Source: UBA4823 sp034436035 (GTDB taxonomy: Bacteria; Chloroflexota; Anaerolineae; Anaerolineales; UBA4823). Taken from it: a stretch of DNA of 10,614 bases. This document shows positions 6,665-10,614 of the stretch, piece by piece; the first letter of the stretch is position 1; the number at the start of each line of letters is the position of its first letter. The DNA is taken from contig DAOTVW010000023.1 in assembly GCA_034436035.1 (NCBI GenBank), positions 1-10,614 on the forward strand, written 5' to 3'. The position numbers were made by a program, and so were the translations under genes. The notes beneath the pieces are model-generated. The model was given only the letters and a program-made list of their open reading frames with translations. It was not told the DNA's origin and did not search any database.

Positions 6665-6693
6665 AATCTACACAATCCTAATATTGTTGTCAA
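6665..6693 (-). promoter_or_regulatory. Promoter candidate for the lysA-ABC operon
   Basis: On the minus strand a perfect -35 TTGACA (6693-6688) is followed after exactly 17 bp by TAGATT (6670-6665, 4 of 6 to consensus), with a predicted start near 6658. The spacer itself holds the dyad ACAAT-N6-ATTGT (6687-6683 and 6676-6672), a possible operator. A perfect TATAAT further on (6639-6634) lacks a good -35 and could be a secondary start. Confidence 0.5.
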
Positions 6694-6734
6694 AAAAGAA
6701 AAGAGGGTCATACCGGCTACAATAAAGAAGAAAA

Positions 6735-9341
6735 TCAATACAAAATCGCCTTGGATCCTTCAGGGGTTTTGATCACTTCGATTCGGTTAGGGAAAGCTTC
6801 CTTTAGCTCATCCAGGTGAGTGATGACCAAAATTTTCGCAAATTTATCCTGCACAAGATTGATCGCCTCGATTAAGCGCTGCCGCCCCAAAGCATCCTGA
6901 GAGCCAAAGCCCTCGTCGATCACGAGAGTTTGCAGCCGTGCGCCAGCCCGGTGAGCGAGCACCTCCGAGATAGCTAACCGAATAGCGAAATTGATGCGAA
7001 ATGCTTCACCCCCTGAATACAGTTCATAGTCACGGATGCCATTGTTATCGCTAATCAGGATATCGAGGGTTTCCCTGAGATCGTCACGGTGTTTATCTTT
7101 ATATTCGGTTTGAGTGACAAAGCGCAGTGCCATGCTGCCATTGCTCAGACGGGCTAAAATTTGATTGGCGTGTTCTTCTATTTGGGGAAGGGCTTGCTCG
7201 ATAAGCAAGGCTGGGATGCCATCTTTTCCGAAAGCGCGTTCCAGTTGTTTATACCAGCCTACCCGGCGATTTTTCTGATTCCGTTCCTCCTCGAGGACTT
7301 GGAGCCGCTTTTTCAAGTCCTGGAGCACATTTACTTTTTGCTGCGCTACGCCTAATTCTAAGCGGATATTGTTGGCTTGTTCTTCAAAGTTACGCCATTC
7401 GCGCTCGGCTTGCTCCAGATCGGGCGCCTGTGCCTTCGCCTGCTCGAAACTCACCAGAGCGGTTTGGTATTCTTGTTCTAAGGCAAAAATTCCCTCATCC
7501 ATGGATTTGAGTTGTTTTTGAATATCGCTTATTTCTCGTTCTAATGGCGCCAGGGCAGCACGGGCTTGAACTAACTTTTGCATTTCTTCGCTTATCGGGC
7601 GTAATTCATTTTCGAGTTGGCGCAGCTGGTTATGTCGATCGATATCATAACCAAGGTTGCGGATTTCATTCTCGATTTGCGCTAATTCTTGGCGTACTTC
7701 GGGAAGGAAATCTTCGGCGGCGAGATTTTTTTGAATCGCTTTCAAAGCAGGTAATTGTTCTTGTTCCCATTTTGTAATCTGCTCTTGTAGGGTGTGCCTG
7801 CGCGTGGTGTAATCCTGAATCTGAGCCGCTAATTTTCGGGCGCGGCTTTCCAATGCGGGAAAGGTATTTTGGAGAGTCTGAAATTCCGTCAACTCAATCT
7901 GAAGTTGGTTCACTCTCTCTTTATTTGTGTTGTACTCTCCTTTTTTTGAAAGTCCTAGTTCGGTCAGGTTTTGGATTAATTTTTCACGTTCCATCAGGGG
8001 GAGCGGTTGCCCGCACAAAGGACAGCTCGCTTCATGAGGATGAATTTGCAAATGGTCGATGCGCTCGCGCAATTCCTTCATCTCTGCAACTAAACGCTTG
8101 TTTTCATTCTCCAGGGTGGCTATCTCGCTTTGGATGGACTGAATATGAATTTGGCAGCCCTCTCGTTGACTTAGCTCTGTTTCTACTTGTTTGAGTTGCC
8201 CTTCGAGCTGCGCGCGTTCAGTCTCCATGTTGTTCATTTGTTGCTGGAGGAGGAGAACATTTTGACCGGCTTGCTCCAATTGAGCAGCTTCTTGTTGTAA
8301 ACGAGCTCGTTCTGCATTGAGTTTTGCCAGTGGTTCCTGCCGTCGTTTTTCAACTTCGACAAATGTTTGTAATTGTTTATCGAGGATTTCTAATTCGAGG
8401 CGAATGGTAAGATAGTTTTGGTGCGTGGTTTCGATTTCACTCGCCTTTTGCAATAGTGCATCGTAAGAAGTCTTTTCTTGATTTCGCTCTTGTAAGCGTT
8501 GCCAAAGATCATTTCTATTTTCTTTGGCTGCTTCTAAACGCTGGTGCAAATTTTCGACTTGCCTGGATTGTTCATTCAGGACGTTGATTTGTTGCCGATA
8601 ACTTTCGACTAATTTCTTTTTATCCTGACAGGCTTGAGAAACAATGGCGAGTCTTTGTTGAATTTCCTGCAAGCTTTTTCGGCGCTCTTCCTCTTCAGCA
8701 AGCTCTGCGTTAATTTCTGCGAGATGTCCTTCAATTAAACTGACTTCATTTTCTACTTTTCGGCGCAGTTCAACGGCGCGTTGTTTATACACTTCCCAGA
8801 TTTCTAACCCCAGAATACTGCTTAGAATGCGTTTGCGATTTCCAGCATTTTGAGTTGTGAATTGATCGGCTTTACCTTGCAGAAAAAAAGAGGCGTTTGT
8901 AAAAGTCTCATAATCCAAACGCAAAACGCTCTGGATGCGTGCCTGAGTTTCACGAACACTGTGCTCTGTTAATGGTTTCCATCGTATAAACGGAATGTCT
9001 TCGGCGGTAAAAGGATTAGGAAAGCTATCTGGTTGGGCAATGTGAAATTCTAAAATTGTGCTCTTATTGCGCGGGCGGGTGCGTTGCACGCGATAGAGGT
9101 TGTTCTCATAAATAAAGATCAATCGGACTTCTGCAGCCTTTACTTGCGGGTGCGAATGAATTACGGAATCATCCTCTTTTCGTGCTTTGCCAAATAACGC
9201 CCAGGTTATCGCATCTAAGATGGTAGATTTCCCAGCTCCATTTGCTCCCGAGATGCAAGCCAGATCAAATTGGCTGAAGTCGATATCCGTCGGTTGGCGA
9301 TAGGATAAAAACCCGGCAATGGATAAATGAAGAGGGATCAT
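6735..9341 (-). CDS. sbcC: SbcC/Rad50-like SMC-type ATPase
   Basis: This 868-residue protein is the ATPase arm of the SbcCD (Mre11-Rad50 type) nuclease, which opens hairpins and protein-blocked DNA ends. Residues are numbered from the ATG at 9341. The N-terminal ATPase half has FLSYR (11-15), Walker A GANGAGKST (32-40) and the Q-loop at Q155. Long heptad-rich coiled coil runs through about 185-700. It is interrupted by the zinc hook CPLC (440-443), which dimerises two molecules. The C-terminal half has signature YSGGE (775-779), Walker B LVIDEGFG (806-813) and H-loop histidine H841. It is shorter than E. coli SbcC, mainly through a shorter coil. An in-frame TTG at 9362 would add seven residues, but the MIPLHLSIAGFLSYR start is the family norm. 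There is no ribosome binding site; an extended -10 sits 7 nt upstream, suggesting a leaderless mRNA. No sbcD is visible in the window. Confidence 0.92.
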   Translation of the reverse strand: MIPLHLSIAGFLSYRQPTDIDFSQFDLACISGANGAGKSTILDAITWALFGKARKEDDSVIHSHPQVKAAEVRLIFIYENNLYRVQRTRPRNKSTILEFHIAQPDSFPNPFTAEDIPFIRWKPLTEHSVRETQARIQSVLRLDYETFTNASFFLQGKADQFTTQNAGNRKRILSSILGLEIWEVYKQRAVELRRKVENEVSLIEGHLAEINAELAEEEERRKSLQEIQQRLAIVSQACQDKKKLVESYRQQINVLNEQSRQVENLHQRLEAAKENRNDLWQRLQERNQEKTSYDALLQKASEIETTHQNYLTIRLELEILDKQLQTFVEVEKRRQEPLAKLNAERARLQQEAAQLEQAGQNVLLLQQQMNNMETERAQLEGQLKQVETELSQREGCQIHIQSIQSEIATLENENKRLVAEMKELRERIDHLQIHPHEASCPLCGQPLPLMEREKLIQNLTELGLSKKGEYNTNKERVNQLQIELTEFQTLQNTFPALESRARKLAAQIQDYTTRRHTLQEQITKWEQEQLPALKAIQKNLAAEDFLPEVRQELAQIENEIRNLGYDIDRHNQLRQLENELRPISEEMQKLVQARAALAPLEREISDIQKQLKSMDEGIFALEQEYQTALVSFEQAKAQAPDLEQAEREWRNFEEQANNIRLELGVAQQKVNVLQDLKKRLQVLEEERNQKNRRVGWYKQLERAFGKDGIPALLIEQALPQIEEHANQILARLSNGSMALRFVTQTEYKDKHRDDLRETLDILISDNNGIRDYELYSGGEAFRINFAIRLAISEVLAHRAGARLQTLVIDEGFGSQDALGRQRLIEAINLVQDKFAKILVITHLDELKEAFPNRIEVIKTPEGSKAILY

Positions 9342-9348
9342 GTTAAGG

Positions 9349-9357
9349 ATTATAACA
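9349..9357 (-). promoter_or_regulatory. Extended -10 promoter of sbcC, leaderless
   Basis: On the minus strand TGTTATAAT (9357-9349) is a perfect extended -10 element (TGn plus TATAAT). Only 7 nt separate it from the sbcC ATG at 9341, so transcription should begin at or one base before the start codon. No purine-rich site lies between. No good -35 is seen, which extended -10 promoters can do without. Confidence 0.6.
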
Positions 9358-9375
9358 AACAACTCACTGCTTCTA

Positions 9376-9384
9376 TGCTAAAAT
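9376..9384 (+). promoter_or_regulatory. Extended -10 promoter of the GNAT gene, leaderless
   Basis: TGCTAAAAT (9376-9384) is an extended -10 with one mismatch in the hexamer. With 6 nt to the ATG at 9391, the usual +1 position falls exactly on the A of the start codon. The 6 nt contain no ribosome binding site. An in-frame stop at 9379-9381 rules out a more upstream start. The alternative hexamer TATGCT (9374-9379) would give a leader of only about 5 nt. Confidence 0.5.
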
Positions 9385-9390
9385 TTATCT

Positions 9391-9837
9391 ATGAGTTACA
9401 CGATTCGCTTTGCCACGTTGGATGATGCGGCTCAAATTGTGCGTTTGATCAAAGAATTAGCCAGCCTTACCCATGGAAAAAGCACGCTTGACGAGCAAGG
9501 TGTGAAAGCGTTCTTGCAAACGCCCGACCATTATATTGTAGTAGCACAAACCGCTGGTGGGAGTGTGGTGGGTTTAGCCAGTTTTATTTATCGAAAAAAT
9601 TTATATCATAATGGACTTGTGTGTTCCGTTGAAGAAATGGTGGTCAATTGGGGGCATCAAAATCGCGGGGTAGGCAGTGCATTAATGGAAAAAGTGCTGG
9701 AAGAGGCGCGCCAGAGAGGTTGTGTTGCGATATCTCTTGCGACAGAGAAAGATAATCTTGCTGCACAGCGCTTTTATCGGCGACATGGTTTTATGTATGA
9801 GGCATTATTCATGGAGCAGCATTTCAGAGAGGAATAA
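9391..9837 (+). CDS. GNAT family N-acetyltransferase
   Basis: This 148-residue cytosolic protein should transfer an acetyl group from acetyl-CoA to an amine. It has the GNAT layout: an N-terminal IRFATLDDAAQI strand-helix (5-16) typical of the family, strand beta-4 VEEMVVN (80-86), and the acetyl-CoA pyrophosphate loop QNRGVGSAL (90-98, the Q/RxxGxG/A motif). The C-terminal block is AISLATEKDNLAAQRFYRRHGF (113-134), with tyrosine Y129 in the place of the usual general acid. Length is normal for a single-domain enzyme. The acceptor cannot be told; small molecules, peptides or protein N-termini all occur in this family. Its stop lies 3 nt before the start of the Rieske gene, so the two are very likely co-transcribed. 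Confidence 0.88.
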   Translation: MSYTIRFATLDDAAQIVRLIKELASLTHGKSTLDEQGVKAFLQTPDHYIVVAQTAGGSVVGLASFIYRKNLYHNGLVCSVEEMVVNWGHQNRGVGSALMEKVLEEARQRGCVAISLATEKDNLAAQRFYRRHGFMYEALFMEQHFREE

Positions 9838-9840
9838 ACG

Positions 9841-10614
9841 ATGATCCCCAATCAATGGTATGTTGTTTTAGAATCGAAACAGGTTAAAGATAAACCGATT
9901 GGCGTCACCCGAATGGGAGAAAAACTGGTCTTTTGGCGGGATCAGCAGGGCAACTGCCATTGCCTGCGCGACCAGTGTGTACACCGCGGCGTGGCTTTGA
10001 GCAAAGGCTGGGTGTGTGAAGGTCGTCTAGTTTGTCCTTTTCATGGCTTTGAGTATGATGGATCAGGACGAGTACAGTGTATCCCTGCCAACGGGAGAAA
10101 AACACCGGTTCCAGAAGCATTCCGTGCTGCGAGTTATCCAGTGTATGAATCGCATGGCTTAATCTGGATCTGGTGGGGAGTAAAGCCGCCGCAAGAGCTT
10201 ACCCCGCCACCTTTTTTCGATGACTTAGATGAATCCTTTAGCTATGGTGCAACGTATGATCCATGGCAGGTTCATTACAGCCGCGTGATCGAAAATCAAC
10301 TCGATGTGGTGCATCTGCCCTTTATTCATTACAACACTATTGGGCGTGGCAACCGCACGCTGGTGGATGGGCCGGTAGTGCGCTGGGTGCGGGAGGATTT
10401 ATTTTATGTGTATGTGTTCAACCGGCTGGACGACGGAAACCCGCCACGCCGCGCCGACCAGATATCCATTGACCCTGAGCCTCCATTCAGGCTCGAATTC
10501 CAGTTCCCGAATTTGTGGCAAAACCATATCAGCGCTGATGTAAGGATTCTGGCAGCGTTTATCCCTGTCGATGAAAATCATACCTTGCTGTATTTGCGTT
10601 TCTATCAGCGCTTT
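9841..10614 (+). CDS. Rieske non-heme iron oxygenase, alpha-subunit type (3' end outside the window)
   Basis: The frame is open for 258 residues to the last base of the window, so the C-terminus is missing. The N-terminal Rieske domain holds the [2Fe-2S] ligands C46-x-H48 and C65-x2-H68 (16 residues between H48 and C65). The catalytic domain begins with ENQLDVVHLPFIH (151-163). There D155 is the likely electron-bridge aspartate and H158 and H163 are two of the mononuclear iron ligands. The third, an acidic residue, should lie beyond the window. Such enzymes use O2 and electrons from a separate reductase for hydroxylation or O-/N-demethylation. The single-chain layout recalls the vanillate demethylase and pheophorbide a oxygenase group. 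An AGAGG ribosome binding site (9828-9832) inside the GNAT 3' end lies 8 nt before the ATG. No ferredoxin or reductase is visible, and the substrate is unknown. Confidence 0.9.
   Translation, partial: MIPNQWYVVLESKQVKDKPIGVTRMGEKLVFWRDQQGNCHCLRDQCVHRGVALSKGWVCEGRLVCPFHGFEYDGSGRVQCIPANGRKTPVPEAFRAASYPVYESHGLIWIWWGVKPPQELTPPPFFDDLDESFSYGATYDPWQVHYSRVIENQLDVVHLPFIHYNTIGRGNRTLVDGPVVRWVREDLFYVYVFNRLDDGNPPRRADQISIDPEPPFRLEFQFPNLWQNHISADVRILAAFIPVDENHTLLYLRFYQRF

Larger units (their letters stand above)
6379..6734 (-). promoter_or_regulatory. 356-bp non-coding region: sbcC 3' flank and lysA leader
   Basis: No gene is supported here. From the sbcC side towards lysA it contains a strong -35/-10 pair pointing at lysA (6665-6693), a second isolated TATAAT on the minus strand (6634-6639), a complete palindromic repeat (6513-6609), and a hairpin whose arms ATGATG/CATCAT lie at 6432-6437 and 6455-6460. 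If transcription starts near 6658 the lysA leader is about 280 nt long and includes the repeat as a large stem-loop. No intrinsic terminator is evident for sbcC. The open frames across the region are made of repeat sequence. Confidence 0.5.

Noticed and set aside
6432..6725. 97-codon open frame upstream of lysA on the plus strand
   Set aside because: Most of it is the palindromic repeat read through in one frame. It has no ribosome binding site and opposes the predicted lysA leader.
9342..9362. TTG at 9362 as the sbcC start
   Set aside because: It would add seven residues not expected in the family, overlaps the TATAAT box and has no ribosome binding site.
9905..10581. Open frames at 9905-10120 and 10399-10581 (minus) and 10263-10472 (plus)
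   Set aside because: All lie within the Rieske oxygenase gene, whose continuous frame from 9841 has clear cluster and iron-binding motifs.

Overview
This window looks like bacterial chromosome of moderate GC, most probably from a Chloroflexota lineage of the Anaerolineae type. That placement is inference. It rests on the style of the Crp/Fnr and SbcC proteins, an ABC exporter with no periplasmic fusion partner beside it, and scattered GAAGCAATCTC-type palindromic repeats. No rRNA, tRNA, CRISPR array, integrase or transposase is visible.

Layout. Positions 1-220 hold a decayed cluster of a palindromic interspersed repeat. Positions 221-412 are a regulatory region with a convincing promoter whose spacer carries a perfect 16-bp palindrome. 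It drives a rightward pair: a Gpt/Hpt-like phosphoribosyltransferase (413-934) and a Crp/Fnr-family regulator (976-1680). Convergent to these is a leftward three-gene unit, read from 6378 down to 1709: lysA (diaminopimelate decarboxylase), an ABC ATPase and a duplicated MacB/FtsX-type permease. The genes abut tightly: a 4-nt TTGA overlap, then a 3-nt gap. The 356-bp gap upstream of lysA (6379-6734) holds a promoter candidate, a second full-length copy of the palindromic repeat and a small leader hairpin. Next comes a leftward sbcC-like gene (6735-9341), which encodes a Rad50/SbcC ATPase with a zinc hook. Diverging from it across 49 bp are a GNAT acetyltransferase (9391-9837) and a Rieske non-heme iron oxygenase (9841 to the window end, open).

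How the genes fit together. The ATPase and permease form one exporter, translated together with lysA, the last enzyme of the diaminopimelate route to lysine. The substrate is unknown, and the link to lysine may be no more than operon sharing. The phosphoribosyltransferase and the Crp-like regulator probably share a transcript. GNAT and the Rieske enzyme form another tight pair. sbcC has no visible sbcD partner. Several annotated starts need attention: the permease and sbcC begin at internal ATGs rather than the upstream TTGs, the ABC ATPase truly seems to begin at TTG, and both sbcC and GNAT look leaderless.

No new multi-gene system is evident. The most interesting items are regulatory or architectural: the operator-like palindrome in the promoter spacer at 355-370, the facing extended -10 elements at 9349-9384 that predict two divergent leaderless mRNAs, and the palindromic repeat inserted in the lysA leader.
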